This document shows positions 1 to 8,262 of a stretch of 64,000 bases of DNA, one piece after another; position 1 is the first letter of the stretch; every line of letters begins with the position of its first letter. Origin of the DNA: Mycoplasmatota bacterium. GTDB lineage: Bacteria > Bacillota_I > Bacilli_A > MAG-NZ. A program made the position numbers and the translations under genes. Below the pieces are notes generated by a model. The model ran no database searches. It was not told the DNA's origin and worked only from the letters and a program-made list of their open reading frames with translations. The DNA lies in assembly GCA_018394315.1 (NCBI GenBank), contig CP074575.1, forward strand, positions 434,001-498,000. The letters are read 5' to 3'.

Positions 1-132
1 TAATTGAACGTGTAATGCATCTTTATCAGCAGTTGAGTAAACAGCTACAGTTTCGATTCCTTCTTGCATACAAGCTCTAATTATCCTAACTGCAATTTCC
101 CCTCTATTAGCAATTAATATTTTATGAAACAT
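1..132 (-). CDS. accC: Biotin carboxylase subunit of acetyl-CoA carboxylase, N-terminal part (cut by window edge)
   Basis: Only the first 44 codons are in the window. The translation opens [18 protein letters not shown], the classic start of biotin carboxylase (the IANRGEIA motif of the N-terminal biotin-carboxylase domain). The enzyme carboxylates the biotin on AccB using ATP and bicarbonate, the first step of malonyl-CoA and fatty-acid synthesis. It follows accB by 15 bases on the same strand, so the two are co-transcribed. The ATG at 132 is the only start that gives the full conserved N-terminus. The rest of the gene lies left of the window. Confidence 0.93.
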   Translation of the reverse strand, partial: MFHKILIANRGEIAVRIIRACMQEGIETVAVYSTADKDALHVQL

Positions 133-147
133 ATTAAAACCTTCTCT

Positions 148-582
148 CTACTCGATAGTCATTATAACTTGGTCAAATTCAACCATTGCTGAATTTTTCA
201 CCAATATTTCTTTAATAGTTCCATTAGAAGGCGCTGAAATCTCATTCATTACTTTCATAGCTTCAATAATACAAAGAGTCTGCCCCTTTTGAACTTTTGA
301 TCCTACACTAACAAACGGTTTAGCATCTGGTGATGGAGATCCATAAAATGTACCAACTAAAGGTGCCAGCACTTTTACACTATTATCTGTCACTACTGGT
401 TTAGTTTCTTCATTATTTGATACAGTAGTTACCACTGTTGGTACTTCCATTTCTTTTGCAGTTACATACTGTTTATCTTCTTTTTCTAATTTGATTTTAA
501 ATCCATCTTGCTCTAATTCTATCTTGTGAATATTTGATTTTTCAAAATTCTTCATTATTTCTTTTATTAATTTAATTTCCAT
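148..582 (-). CDS. accB: Biotin carboxyl carrier protein of acetyl-CoA carboxylase
   Basis: 144 residues, normal for AccB. The N-terminal part (about 1-65) is a variable linker rich in Thr/Val/Glu; the C-terminal part (about 68-144) is a biotinyl/lipoyl domain with the biotinylation motif EAMKVMNEI, whose Lys accepts biotin. The protein shuttles carboxybiotin between AccC and the carboxyltransferase. The start has a strong AGGAGG site. It lies between acpP (upstream) and accC (downstream), and birA, which biotinylates it, is 1.6 kb away. Cytoplasmic. Identification is secure from the motif and the neighbours. Confidence 0.96.
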   Translation of the reverse strand: MEIKLIKEIMKNFEKSNIHKIELEQDGFKIKLEKEDKQYVTAKEMEVPTVVTTVSNNEETKPVVTDNSVKVLAPLVGTFYGSPSPDAKPFVSVGSKVQKGQTLCIIEAMKVMNEISAPSNGTIKEILVKNSAMVEFDQVIMTIE

Positions 583-620
583 AATTTCCTCCTAGAAAAT
601 TTAAAACTATTTATTATTTA

Positions 621-641
621 AAAAAACCCTATCTCTAGGGG
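621..641 (-). terminator. Short intrinsic terminator between acpP and accB
   Basis: Read on the minus strand, a perfect 5-bp stem CCCTA/TAGGG with a GAGA loop (627-640) is followed at once by seven U. It begins four bases after the acpP stop and sits ahead of accB, so it may end the acpP transcript or set the ratio of acpP to accBC mRNA. Seen directly; partial read-through is inference. Confidence 0.7.
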
Positions 642-644
642 CTT

Positions 645-863
645 TTACTTATTTAAATAATCTACAATATTTTGTACAGTCTTCATAGCTTGTGCATCAG
701 AATCATTAATAGAAATATCAAACTCATCTTCAATCGCCATTATTAATTCAACAGCATCTAATGAGTCCGCACCTAAATCATCAGTTAATGATGCATCTAG
801 AGTGACTTCCTCTTCTTTTACACCTAAATTCTCTACAATAATATCTTTAATTTTTTCAAACAT
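645..863 (-). CDS. acpP: Acyl carrier protein
   Basis: 72 residues starting [14 protein letters not shown]. The DSLDAVEL motif carries the Ser that receives 4'-phosphopantetheine, and the protein is acidic and helical as expected. It carries growing acyl chains in type II fatty-acid synthesis. The ATG at 863 is chosen because AGGAGA lies 9 bases upstream; the open frame runs further upstream but that extension has no homologous look or ribosome site. It is upstream of accB-accC on the same strand, separated by a short terminator-like hairpin. Confidence 0.96.
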   Translation of the reverse strand: MFEKIKDIIVENLGVKEEEVTLDASLTDDLGADSLDAVELIMAIEDEFDISINDSDAQAMKTVQNIVDYLNK

Positions 864-981
864 TTTCTTAAGTCTCCTCTCATAAAACAAGTACATTATA
901 CTTCTAAATCTTGATTTAGTCAAGGTACTTTGAATTTCAAACTATAGCTATAATTGTCGAAAATTGTCTTAATAACTTAAC

Positions 982-2055
982 TTATTCAAAACAATACTTA
1001 CACTCTGATATAAGTTCTTCAACTATCTCCTTTACTGTAGAGATTCTATCAATCATGTAAGCTTTCGCACCGGAAAATACTAATCCATTTTCAGCATCTC
1101 CACCGCTTGCATTACCTAGTTTTTCAGTAATACAATAAGGAATGTCTTTTTTTGCGCAAACCCTTAAACAATCAACACAGTACTTTATCTTTTGGTTTTT
1201 TGTCTTTAATGCATCAGTAAATGCATTTCTTATAGCTCTTCCTGGTAACCCTACCGGAGAAGGTACAAAAATCACGTCTTCTTCCCTTGCATTAACAATT
1301 TTTTGTTTATATGCATCGCTCACATCACATTCCTCAGTTGCGATAAATCTTGTTGCTACTTGAACCCCAGCACTACCCATTTCAATATACCTTGCAACAT
1401 CTTCACCTGTTGAAATCCCTCCTGCAGGAATTACTGGTATAGAAACCTTATATTCTTCTTCTACTTTTCTTACCTCAATTAATACTTCTTCAAGCAAAGT
1501 TTCAAGTGATTTATAATCACCTGACTCAATTTCTTCTTTAGAAAAACCTAAGTGTCCTCCAGCTAAAGGTCCTTCAACAACTACAAACTCAGGTAGTACA
1601 TTAAAAGATCTCATCCACTTTTTACAAATAATCTTAGCTGCCTTTCCACTTGAAACAATTACTGCGGGCTTAACTGATGATCCCTTTAGGTATTTTGGTA
1701 AGTCTACAGGTAACCCTGCTCCTGATACAATAAAATCTATTTCTTGCTTGCTCAAGAATTTAATATATTCATCATAATTAGTTCCAGCATACATAACATT
1801 AACACCTAATATTCCATCTGGACACTCATCTCTTACTGTTTTTATTTCTCTAGCTAGAGCTTCTAGGTTGGAATTAAGAGTATCACTTTTGAATTTTTTA
1901 CTTAAAAATCCTGGTTGAGCAGCAGATATTGTTCCTACTATCCCAGCTTTTATCGAGGCAATACTTAATCTACTTAGACTAATTCCTATCCCCATTCCGC
2001 CCTGGATAATAGGGTATTTACTCTCCTTATTATTTATAATCAATTTCTTCATCAT
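982..2055 (-). CDS. FabK/nitronate-monooxygenase family flavin oxidoreductase
   Basis: 357-residue TIM-barrel flavoprotein. It opens with YPIIQGGMGIGIS (FMN-binding start of the NMO/FabK family) and holds VSGAGLP near residue 105, VEGPLAGGHLGF near 160 with the family's His, and the phosphate-binding IPAGGIS...ARYIEMGSAGVQVATRF segment. A C-terminal stretch with four Cys (YCVDCLRVC...YC) is like the YrpB-type NAD(P)H flavin oxidoreductases of clostridia. It could be enoyl-ACP reductase II or a nitronate monooxygenase; sequence alone does not separate these. Its place next to acpP and birA makes a lipid role attractive, but that is inference. GGAG lies 9 bases before the first ATG. Confidence 0.82.
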   Translation of the reverse strand: MMKKLIINNKESKYPIIQGGMGIGISLSRLSIASIKAGIVGTISAAQPGFLSKKFKSDTLNSNLEALAREIKTVRDECPDGILGVNVMYAGTNYDEYIKFLSKQEIDFIVSGAGLPVDLPKYLKGSSVKPAVIVSSGKAAKIICKKWMRSFNVLPEFVVVEGPLAGGHLGFSKEEIESGDYKSLETLLEEVLIEVRKVEEEYKVSIPVIPAGGISTGEDVARYIEMGSAGVQVATRFIATEECDVSDAYKQKIVNAREEDVIFVPSPVGLPGRAIRNAFTDALKTKNQKIKYCVDCLRVCAKKDIPYCITEKLGNASGGDAENGLVFSGAKAYMIDRISTVKEIVEELISECKYCFE

Positions 2056-2117
2056 CTAAATAATCTCCTTATAAACTTTTGTCTATTCTAATTTACTTTG
2101 ATTATCAAAGCAATAGA

Positions 2118-2169
2118 CAAAAAAAAGAGATTGTATACTTTTTAATCAGAAAGCCAGATTTTCTGATTA
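2118..2169 (-). terminator. Hairpin at the end of birA, probable terminator
   Basis: On the minus strand an 11-bp inverted repeat (TTAATCAGAAA / TTTCTGATTAA, about 2144-2170) starts on the birA stop codon. A run of eight U follows only after a further 17 or so bases (2119-2126), so the U tract is not directly adjacent. It most likely ends birA transcription; termination strength is uncertain. Confidence 0.5.
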
Positions 2170-2910
2170 ATAGATATCCTCTAAACTTATCTCGTTAGGT
2201 GAATAGCAAGAAGTCTTTCCATCTTCATCGATAACTATAATTTCTCCTAGATCATTAATATCCATATAAGAATATATTCTTCCACCTATAGATATTTTCT
2301 TTCCTATTAAATAAGAATTAGATTTACAAATATCTAAAAACGATTTATACCCCATTAGGTATTCATTTATGTAGTAATTTATATTTTCAAGTAAAGCGAA
2401 TAATATCTTGTCACAATCGAAATCCTTACTCTTTTCCTTTTTCATTGATGTTGCCTTCAACTCTAGGTCACCGAAATTCATCATGTTAACATTAATCCCA
2501 ATACCTACAATTACTGATTCTAAGCTCTCATTAATCTTTGTCTCAACTAGAATTCCTGTAATTTTCTTATTACTAACAATTAAATCATTTGGCCATTTTA
2601 TCTTACTCTCAATTCCAAATTCTCTTAATGTCTTATAAACACTTGCAGCAGCTAAAAAACCAATTTCCCATACATTTTGAATGCCTGTTGACTTTAATAG
2701 AACACTCATCATTAAATTATCACTATCATCACTTATCCAAGTTCGCCCCAATCTTCCTTTTCCAGCTGTTTGTTCTTTTACAGTCACAACTGTACCGAAT
2801 TCGAAATTTCCTCTTTTCAAATATTCATTAGTTGAGTCAACTTTATTTAATCTAATTATCCTTCTTACGAACACTTTATCACCTACTCTTTGACGTTCAA
2901 AGTATAACAT
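2167..2910 (-). CDS. birA: Biotin--[acetyl-CoA-carboxylase] ligase, monofunctional
   Basis: Attaches biotin to AccB through biotinyl-AMP. The catalytic domain is complete: VDSTNEYLKR near residue 25, the ATP/biotin loop AGKGRLGRTW near 50, KWPNDLIV near 103 and KITGILVE after it. There is no N-terminal winged helix, so this is a class I enzyme that does not act as the biotin repressor. A small C-terminal SH3-like domain follows (about 200-247). The start at 2910 has only a weak site; a GTG at 2874 is preceded by AGGTGA, the motif used elsewhere here, and may be the real start (235 residues). Divergent from the gene at 2981. Confidence 0.93.
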   Translation of the reverse strand: MLYFERQRVGDKVFVRRIIRLNKVDSTNEYLKRGNFEFGTVVTVKEQTAGKGRLGRTWISDDSDNLMMSVLLKSTGIQNVWEIGFLAAASVYKTLREFGIESKIKWPNDLIVSNKKITGILVETKINESLESVIVGIGINVNMMNFGDLELKATSMKKEKSKDFDCDKILFALLENINYYINEYLMGYKSFLDICKSNSYLIGKKISIGGRIYSYMDINDLGEIIVIDEDGKTSCYSPNEISLEDIY

Positions 2911-2980
2911 AAAGACCTAATTATTCTAAATATATTAATTTTATACTAATAATCATCTATACTTAAAAGGGGGGAGCTAT

Positions 2981-3835
2981 ATGAATACGTTCAAATACAG
3001 ACAAAAATATAAATCAAATTATTTTGAAGGTTGGTATATTAGATTAATTGGTAAGAAGAACATTGCAGTTATATTTGGTATCACAACTAATAAAGATAAT
3101 CCACATGCCTTTATTCAATACACTGATTCTAGGATAAGTAAGTATTATTCATTCAGCCTAAACGAAGTTGAAACAACAAACAATTCTGTTGAAATAGGAG
3201 AAAATAAACTAACTAAGAACATTCTAATCCTTAATGTATTAGATATAAAGTTAAACATAAAATTCTTAAACGTAAAAGCACTTAAAAAGAATTTCATTAA
3301 TAATAGTATTATGAGCTTTTTATATTATTTACCTTTAGAATGTTACCAAGAGGTGATTTATTTAGACGGAGAGTATACCCATGAAAGTGATAAGGGAAGA
3401 ATTTACATAGAAAAAACATATGGAAAGAAATTTCCAAAAGAGTGGATTTGGATTCAAAGCAATTCTCTTCCATTAACACTTGCGAGCGCAAAAATGCCTT
3501 TACTATTTAATAAATTTGGTTTTTATTGTTTGTTTGAGTATGAGAAAAAACAGTATATATTCGCAAGTTATAAACTAGGTAAAATCAAAATAATGCGAAG
3601 TGGAAATACCGTAAATATTAATATAAAGCAAGGTAGATATAGACTCGAACTTCATTTAAAACTTAACAATACAGTAAGATTACTTGGCCCAACCAATAAC
3701 GGGCTAATGACAATAACCGTTAATGAGAGTCTGGATTCTAATTTGTCTGTTAAATTTACTAAAAAGAATAAACTAATTCATCAATCCACACATAAAGATA
3801 TTGGAGCTGAAGTAGAAATGAAAAATCACTCTTAG
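2981..3835 (+). CDS. Tocopherol-cyclase-like protein
   Basis: 284 residues, no signal peptide. It carries features of the tocopherol cyclase-like family (VTE1 of plants; also scattered in bacteria): YFEGWY at 14-19, a central GEYTHES...YGKKFPKEW block, and WIWIQSNSL near 155-163, followed by LTLASAKMP and a FATYK-like strand (IFASYKLG). Those proteins are two-domain beta-barrel lipocalin-like folds. In bacteria without tocopherol the substrate is unknown; a lipid-related or storage-carbohydrate role is possible but unproved. Start has GGGGGGAG 6 bases ahead. It stands alone, divergent from birA, and ends in a shared bidirectional terminator. Confidence 0.72.
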   Translation: MNTFKYRQKYKSNYFEGWYIRLIGKKNIAVIFGITTNKDNPHAFIQYTDSRISKYYSFSLNEVETTNNSVEIGENKLTKNILILNVLDIKLNIKFLNVKALKKNFINNSIMSFLYYLPLECYQEVIYLDGEYTHESDKGRIYIEKTYGKKFPKEWIWIQSNSLPLTLASAKMPLLFNKFGFYCLFEYEKKQYIFASYKLGKIKIMRSGNTVNINIKQGRYRLELHLKLNNTVRLLGPTNNGLMTITVNESLDSNLSVKFTKKNKLIHQSTHKDIGAEVEMKNHS

Positions 3836-3846
3836 AGTGATTTTAC
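3822..3846. terminator. Bidirectional intrinsic terminator
   Basis: Perfect 10-bp inverted repeat AAAATCACTC / GAGTGATTTT with a TTA loop. It overlaps the stop codon of the rightward gene ending at 3835 and reaches the stop codon of the leftward gene ending at 3843. The A- and T-rich arms give a U tail in either direction, so it probably serves both convergent genes. Confidence 0.85.
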
Positions 3847-4073
3847 TTTAGATATTTTTTGATTGTTTCAACTGTTGGTACTCTTCCGTAGAATACTACT
3901 TTATCATCAACAACAAGTGCTGGTGTTTTCATTATTCCAGCTTTTGCTATTTCGATTGAATCTGTAACTTTTTCAAACTCTGCATTTAAACCCAATTCCT
4001 TTACTGCTTCTTCTGTGTTAGCGTACAATTTATCGCAGTTTGCACATCCACCACCTAAAATTTTAATTAACAT
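3843..4073 (-). CDS. Small thioredoxin-fold protein (redox-active disulfide protein 2 type)
   Basis: 76 residues, one thioredoxin fold without the extra N-terminal elements. The redox site GGGCANC (CxxC, residues 9-12) is near the N-terminus and a cis-Pro motif KTPALVV is near residue 50. This is the small family often encoded beside YraQ/ArsP-type permeases. Here it follows the permease by 9 bases and is the last gene of the arsR operon, so it probably keeps a Cys of the permease or its cargo reduced; that job is inference. AGGAGG ribosome site. Confidence 0.85.
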   Translation of the reverse strand: MLIKILGGGCANCDKLYANTEEAVKELGLNAEFEKVTDSIEIAKAGIMKTPALVVDDKVVFYGRVPTVETIKKYLK

Positions 4074-4082
4074 ATTTCCTCC

Positions 4083-5099
4083 TTAAAATATAACTAAATT
4101 AAATAAATATCCAATTATGATAATACCCGTTGAAACAATTCCAACAAATATATATAATAATTTCTTCTTAACAACTTTACTTAGTAATATCATACTAGGT
4201 AAAGAAAGTGCTGTAACAGCCATCATAAATGATAAAACAGTTCCTACTCCTACACCCTTATTAAACAGCGCTTCTGCAATTGGAATTGTACCAAATATAT
4301 CAGCATACATGGGTATTCCTACTATAGTAGCAATGATTACTGAGAATGGATTTTTTTCACCTATCACTGAATTGATAATATCACTAGGAATCCAGTTATG
4401 GATTAAAGCTCCTATTCCCACTCCAATTAAAATAAATTTCCATACTTTTTTAATAATATCTTGAACCTGTTGTTTAGAATATTCTATTCTTTCCTTCTTG
4501 CTCATCTCAAATGACTCAATACTATTATTCTCAGTACTTTTCATATCAAGTACATATCCTTCAACATATTTTTCTAATCCAAACTTATCAATTATTGACC
4601 CACCAGCAACTGCTAGAATAATTCCCACAACTACATAAGCAATAGCTATTTTCCAACCGAAGAAAGACATTAGAATCAAAACAGATGCTAAATCAACTAA
4701 TGGAGAAGATATTAAGAAAGAAAATGTTACTCCAACCGGAAGCCCTGCTCTAGTAAATCCTATAAATATAGGAATGCTACTACAAGAACAAAACGGGGTG
4801 ATAGTACCAAACAAAGCTCCTAATATATTCCCTTTTATCCCTTTAATCTTCCCAAGTATTTTACTGGTTCTTTCTGGAGGAAAATAACTTTGTATATATG
4901 ATATTGAAAAAATAAGAATACTTAATAAAATGAATATTTTAATAGTATCATAAATAAAAAAGTGAATACTGTTTCCTAATTTATCATCCATTGAGAAACC
5001 AAAAACTTTTTCGACTAATGAAATAACTAAATTATATAACCAATCCATACGTAATAATTGTGCGTTAAGCCAATCAAATATGCTTTTTACTACTTCCAT
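4083..5099 (-). CDS. ArsP/YraQ-family permease, probable organoarsenical or thiol-reactive metal efflux
   Basis: 338 residues with about eight membrane helices. The family signature TPFCSCSSIPIFIGF is at about residues 101-115 and is followed by GLPVGVTFSFLISSPLVD; the paired Cys of this motif are implicated in trivalent organoarsenical binding in ArsP. A charged cytoplasmic loop (about 195-215) separates two halves, and the second half repeats the pattern with GIPMYADIFGTIPIAEAL. Start: the second ATG, at 5099, overlaps the arsR TGA stop (TGATG) and has GAGGTG at good spacing. Encoded between arsR and the small thioredoxin, so induction by arsenic or antimony is likely. Substrate not shown by sequence. 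Confidence 0.86.
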   Translation of the reverse strand: MEVVKSIFDWLNAQLLRMDWLYNLVISLVEKVFGFSMDDKLGNSIHFFIYDTIKIFILLSILIFSISYIQSYFPPERTSKILGKIKGIKGNILGALFGTITPFCSCSSIPIFIGFTRAGLPVGVTFSFLISSPLVDLASVLILMSFFGWKIAIAYVVVGIILAVAGGSIIDKFGLEKYVEGYVLDMKSTENNSIESFEMSKKERIEYSKQQVQDIIKKVWKFILIGVGIGALIHNWIPSDIINSVIGEKNPFSVIIATIVGIPMYADIFGTIPIAEALFNKGVGVGTVLSFMMAVTALSLPSMILLSKVVKKKLLYIFVGIVSTGIIIIGYLFNLVIF

Positions 5100-5434
5100 C
5101 ATACACCTCTAACTCTTCTTGTAACTTCATCAATTTTGCTTATATCTATCTTTAATAATGGATAATCATTATGGTTATTCTTAATAATATTTATTAACTC
5201 TTTATAAAGTGGATTAGTAATAGACGTTGAGTAATATATATATTTTTCAGCTCTTCTATCACTAATCAAATTCAAACTTTTAAGTTTAGCTAAATGTTTA
5301 GATATTTTTGGTTGAGATTCATTCATTATTGCTTGTAACTCACATACGCACATCTCTCTTTCTAACAACAAAAGGAGAATTCTTAGCCTAGTTTTATCTG
5401 ATATTATTTTTAAGAATTCCAATAGTTTTTCCAT
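5099..5434 (-). CDS. arsR: ArsR-family metalloregulator
   Basis: 111-residue winged-helix repressor. The metal site motif EMCVCELQ lies in the helix before the recognition helix, matching the CVC As(III)/Sb(III) site of ArsR; the recognition helix reads QPKISKHLAKLKSLNLI. Binding of the metalloid would release the repressor. It is first in the operon with the permease and the thioredoxin, with a perfect inverted repeat directly upstream (5445-5466) that is its likely operator. GGAGG site 4-5 bases before the ATG. Third Cys ligands, if any, are not clear. Confidence 0.92.
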   Translation of the reverse strand: MEKLLEFLKIISDKTRLRILLLLLEREMCVCELQAIMNESQPKISKHLAKLKSLNLISDRRAEKYIYYSTSITNPLYKELINIIKNNHNDYPLLKIDISKIDEVTRRVRGV

Positions 5435-5444
5435 ACGTCCTCCA

Positions 5445-5497
5445 CATATACCTCCAAGGGTATATGTATATAATAAACTATTTTAATTTTATGTCAA
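5445..5497 (-). promoter_or_regulatory. arsR promoter with ArsR operator
   Basis: On the minus strand: -35 TTGACA (5497-5492), 16-base spacer, -10 TATTAT (5475-5470). Immediately downstream is a perfect 8-bp inverted repeat CATATACC-N6-GGTATATG (5445-5466) covering the expected transcription start. This position, 11 bases before the arsR ATG, is right for a repressor that blocks initiation. The palindrome has the ATA-rich form common for ArsR/SmtB operators. Sites are seen; ArsR binding is inferred. Confidence 0.82.
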
Positions 5498-5520
5498 GAA
5501 AAATGACACCTAAGTGTCAT
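5495..5520 (-). terminator. Intrinsic terminator of the gene at 5521
   Basis: Minus strand: perfect 7-bp stem ATGACAC / GTGTCAT (5503-5520) with a 4-base loop, directly followed by five U. It abuts the stop codon of the gene at 5521 and slightly overlaps the -35 box of arsR, so the two units are packed end to end. Confidence 0.88.
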
Positions 5521-7233
5521 TTAGTTATTATTCATAAAACTATCTAAGAAATTAGTAATTAAGTTTTGATCGATACTATCTATTATATATTCTATAAAAT
5601 CTGTTTGAGTTTCTTCTGGAAGTTCATAGTATAAGTCTGTTAATTCTTCTACATCAGCAACTGTAATTGTTTCACCTTCAGCCAAATCGAATGAACCTGC
5701 AATCTCAGAAACTTTTTCTTCAAAAGCAACTTCTTCAGGTACTGTTTCATCGATAAATTCCATTCCACCTTCTAGTTCATCAAGAACTCCTTCAACCTCT
5801 CCTACAACTTCATTCAGTAACTCTTGTTGAGGTAAATCAATTCCAACTGATATCATTCCATCTTCTACATTAATATCAGAAATCCCAACACCAACAGAAT
5901 TCTGCTCAATTTGACTCATAAGTGCGTCTTTAGTAATTACGATTTTTCCTTCTTGGAAATTAAAGTTTACTAGTTCATTATCAATATTAAGATTTGAAAG
6001 CATCATTTTGATTTCTTCAGCATCAAATTCTATATACTCTATAGAACTTTCACTAGCATCTCTACCGATATATGCACTATTAATTGTAAATACTAAATCG
6101 TCATTTTCAGTTACAACGTCACTATTAAGCTCGAATAGTACTTTTACACCATTAATATCAACTTGCAAATTGAGTTCCATTTCATCATCCATGAATTCAA
6201 TCCAAACACCATCAACATCTATATTTATATTAAGATCATCTTGCTCACTTATGAAACTGTCAAATCCTAATTCAGAAATACTTGAAGCTATAACCTTATT
6301 AATCGTTTCTTCAGTTATATTTAGACTAGGACTACCTGCTAATGCGCTTAACATAACTTTATTTAACTCTTGATTCATTTCTTCAGATAAATCAAATGTC
6401 CCGCTAAAATCCATTAAATATTCAGGTAACTGAGATTTCACCGATAATTTTTCAACATCCAAATACATCTCAAATCTTGGTTCATCCTCAAAAACACCAA
6501 GTTCAATTAGCTCATTATCAACGATTAATTGTAAATAAGACTTCATAGTAGGATCATCGGAAGCAAATTCCTCTATAAGTTCATCTTTAACAAATGTTGC
6601 TTTTAAATTAGATAAATCTACTGTCATCATCTCATTATTCAGATCATTTGTATCTACATTAAGTTGATTGATAATTAGGTTTACTACTGGTTTTAAGATA
6701 GCTTTTGGCAATGGTATGTTACCTGCTTTTATTTTCTCATATGCAATACTATATGTATCACCATTATCCAAAAGTTCAAACTGTAATTCCAAAGATGTAT
6801 TAAAATTAATATAATAATCGCCAGATACAGTAATATTCAGAGATATTACATCATCATAAAACTCAGTCCAAATACCAGTAACACCCACAAATAACTGCTT
6901 CCCATTTATAAATTGATCATCATTATAAAGAATAAACTTACATTCATTAGTTGTACACTCATCTCCAGGTGAGTACTCTGGATTAAGATCTTCCTCTTGA
7001 ATAATTGCATTATAAATAAGATTATTCAGATTATCTTGTTTTAAACTGATACTTACAATTCCCTTTTCAATACCCGCAATTGCATCGTTTACTTCTTCTA
7101 CCATAATTGCTTCAGGTGTAGTTCTTTCATATACATCAACGGGAATATCTGGAGTAAAATCTAGTAATAAAAATAGTGTTAATAACGGTATTCCAATTAT
7201 TGTAATTATTAACCCTAACAAAAACTTTAACAT
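5521..7233 (-). CDS. Membrane-anchored extracellular protein with internal duplication, function unknown
   Basis: 570 residues. A single N-terminal membrane helix (about 2-24) with one Lys before it and no lipobox Cys suggests an anchored protein with a large outer part. The rest is very acidic and beta-rich. Two units look alike: VGVTGIWTEFYDD followed by SLNITVSG (116-137) and IDVDGVWIEFMDD followed by ELNLQVDI (338-360), so the outer part probably arose by duplication. The C-terminal 100 residues are strongly acidic and helical. I do not recognise a named family. It is just downstream of tsaD (12 bases) and ends with a good terminator. AGGAGG start site. Confidence 0.85.
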   Translation of the reverse strand: MLKFLLGLIITIIGIPLLTLFLLLDFTPDIPVDVYERTTPEAIMVEEVNDAIAGIEKGIVSISLKQDNLNNLIYNAIIQEEDLNPEYSPGDECTTNECKFILYNDDQFINGKQLFVGVTGIWTEFYDDVISLNITVSGDYYINFNTSLELQFELLDNGDTYSIAYEKIKAGNIPLPKAILKPVVNLIINQLNVDTNDLNNEMMTVDLSNLKATFVKDELIEEFASDDPTMKSYLQLIVDNELIELGVFEDEPRFEMYLDVEKLSVKSQLPEYLMDFSGTFDLSEEMNQELNKVMLSALAGSPSLNITEETINKVIASSISELGFDSFISEQDDLNINIDVDGVWIEFMDDEMELNLQVDINGVKVLFELNSDVVTENDDLVFTINSAYIGRDASESSIEYIEFDAEEIKMMLSNLNIDNELVNFNFQEGKIVITKDALMSQIEQNSVGVGISDINVEDGMISVGIDLPQQELLNEVVGEVEGVLDELEGGMEFIDETVPEEVAFEEKVSEIAGSFDLAEGETITVADVEELTDLYYELPEETQTDFIEYIIDSIDQNLITNFLDSFMNNN

Positions 7234-7245
7234 ATTAATTCCTCC

Positions 7246-8247
7246 TTAATCTCTACCTAATTCACTAAAAGGTCTTCCGTTTAAATCCATTTTATCATAC
7301 ATTCTTAAATCAAGATACTGATAATGAGCTGCAACACCAATCATTGCAGCATTATCTGTACAATATTTTACATGTGGAATTATTAATTCAAATTCACCTA
7401 TGTTATCATTCAACTTATTTCTAAGTCCCCTATTTGCTGCCACTCCACCAGCAATCATTACTTGCTTAACACCATATTTTTTAGCAGCGGATATAGTTTT
7501 TGTGACTAAAACATCAGTAACACTTTCTTGAAAAGATCTACATACATCATTAACTCTAATCTCTTCGTTCCTTTGTTTTGAATTATGAATTAAGTTTATC
7601 ACTGCAGATTTAAGTCCAGAAAAACTAAAATCAAACTTGTCCTTTTGTAGATATGGTCTAGGTAGATTATAGCTATCTATACCTTCTTTAGCTAACTTAT
7701 CAACAATTGGACCACCTGGGTATGATAATCCTAAAACTCTCGCAACTTTATCATATGCCTCTCCAACAGCATCATCTTGAGTACATCCTAATAACTCGAA
7801 TCTATTATGCTCTTTCATCAACACTAATTCAGTGTGTCCCCCTGATACAACCAATGTAATCAAAGGAAATTTCATATCATTTTCTATTTGATTCGCATAA
7901 ATATGACCTTTGATATGATCAATTCCAATTATTGGGATATTATTTGAAAAAGCAAATGCCTTAGCAGCGTTAATTCCAACTAACAGAGCACCTATTAAAC
8001 CAGGAGCTTTTGTTACCGCAACTAAATCAATATCTGACTTTTCAATACCCGCATCATTAATTGCTTTATCTATGACTTTTGTTATTGAAGTAACATGATG
8101 TCTACTAGCGACCTCGGGAACTACTCCCCCAAACTCACTATGAATATCCATCTGAGAAACAACAATATTACTTAAAATCTCTTTACCATTTTTTACTACT
8201 GCGGCGCTAGTTTCATCACAACTTGTTTCAATTGCTAAGATTATCAT
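7246..8247 (-). CDS. tsaD: tRNA N6-threonylcarbamoyladenosine transferase TsaD
   Basis: Transfers the threonylcarbamoyl group from TC-AMP to A37 of ANN-decoding tRNAs, with TsaB and TsaE. ASKHA fold: [16 protein letters not shown] at the N-terminus, [12 protein letters not shown] near 45, [11 protein letters not shown] with the two metal-binding His near 110, VSGGHTEL near 135 and the [10 protein letters not shown] segment near 270. About 333 residues, normal. The start at 8247 (MIILAIETS) is preferred over the ATG three codons upstream, because AGAAGGG is about 10 bases from it and only one base from the other. Last gene of a tsaE-tsaB-rimI-tsaD cluster. Confidence 0.96.
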   Translation of the reverse strand: MIILAIETSCDETSAAVVKNGKEILSNIVVSQMDIHSEFGGVVPEVASRHHVTSITKVIDKAINDAGIEKSDIDLVAVTKAPGLIGALLVGINAAKAFAFSNNIPIIGIDHIKGHIYANQIENDMKFPLITLVVSGGHTELVLMKEHNRFELLGCTQDDAVGEAYDKVARVLGLSYPGGPIVDKLAKEGIDSYNLPRPYLQKDKFDFSFSGLKSAVINLIHNSKQRNEEIRVNDVCRSFQESVTDVLVTKTISAAKKYGVKQVMIAGGVAANRGLRNKLNDNIGEFELIIPHVKYCTDNAAMIGVAAHYQYLDLRMYDKMDLNGRPFSELGRD

Positions 8248-8262
8248 TTCAATCATACCCTT

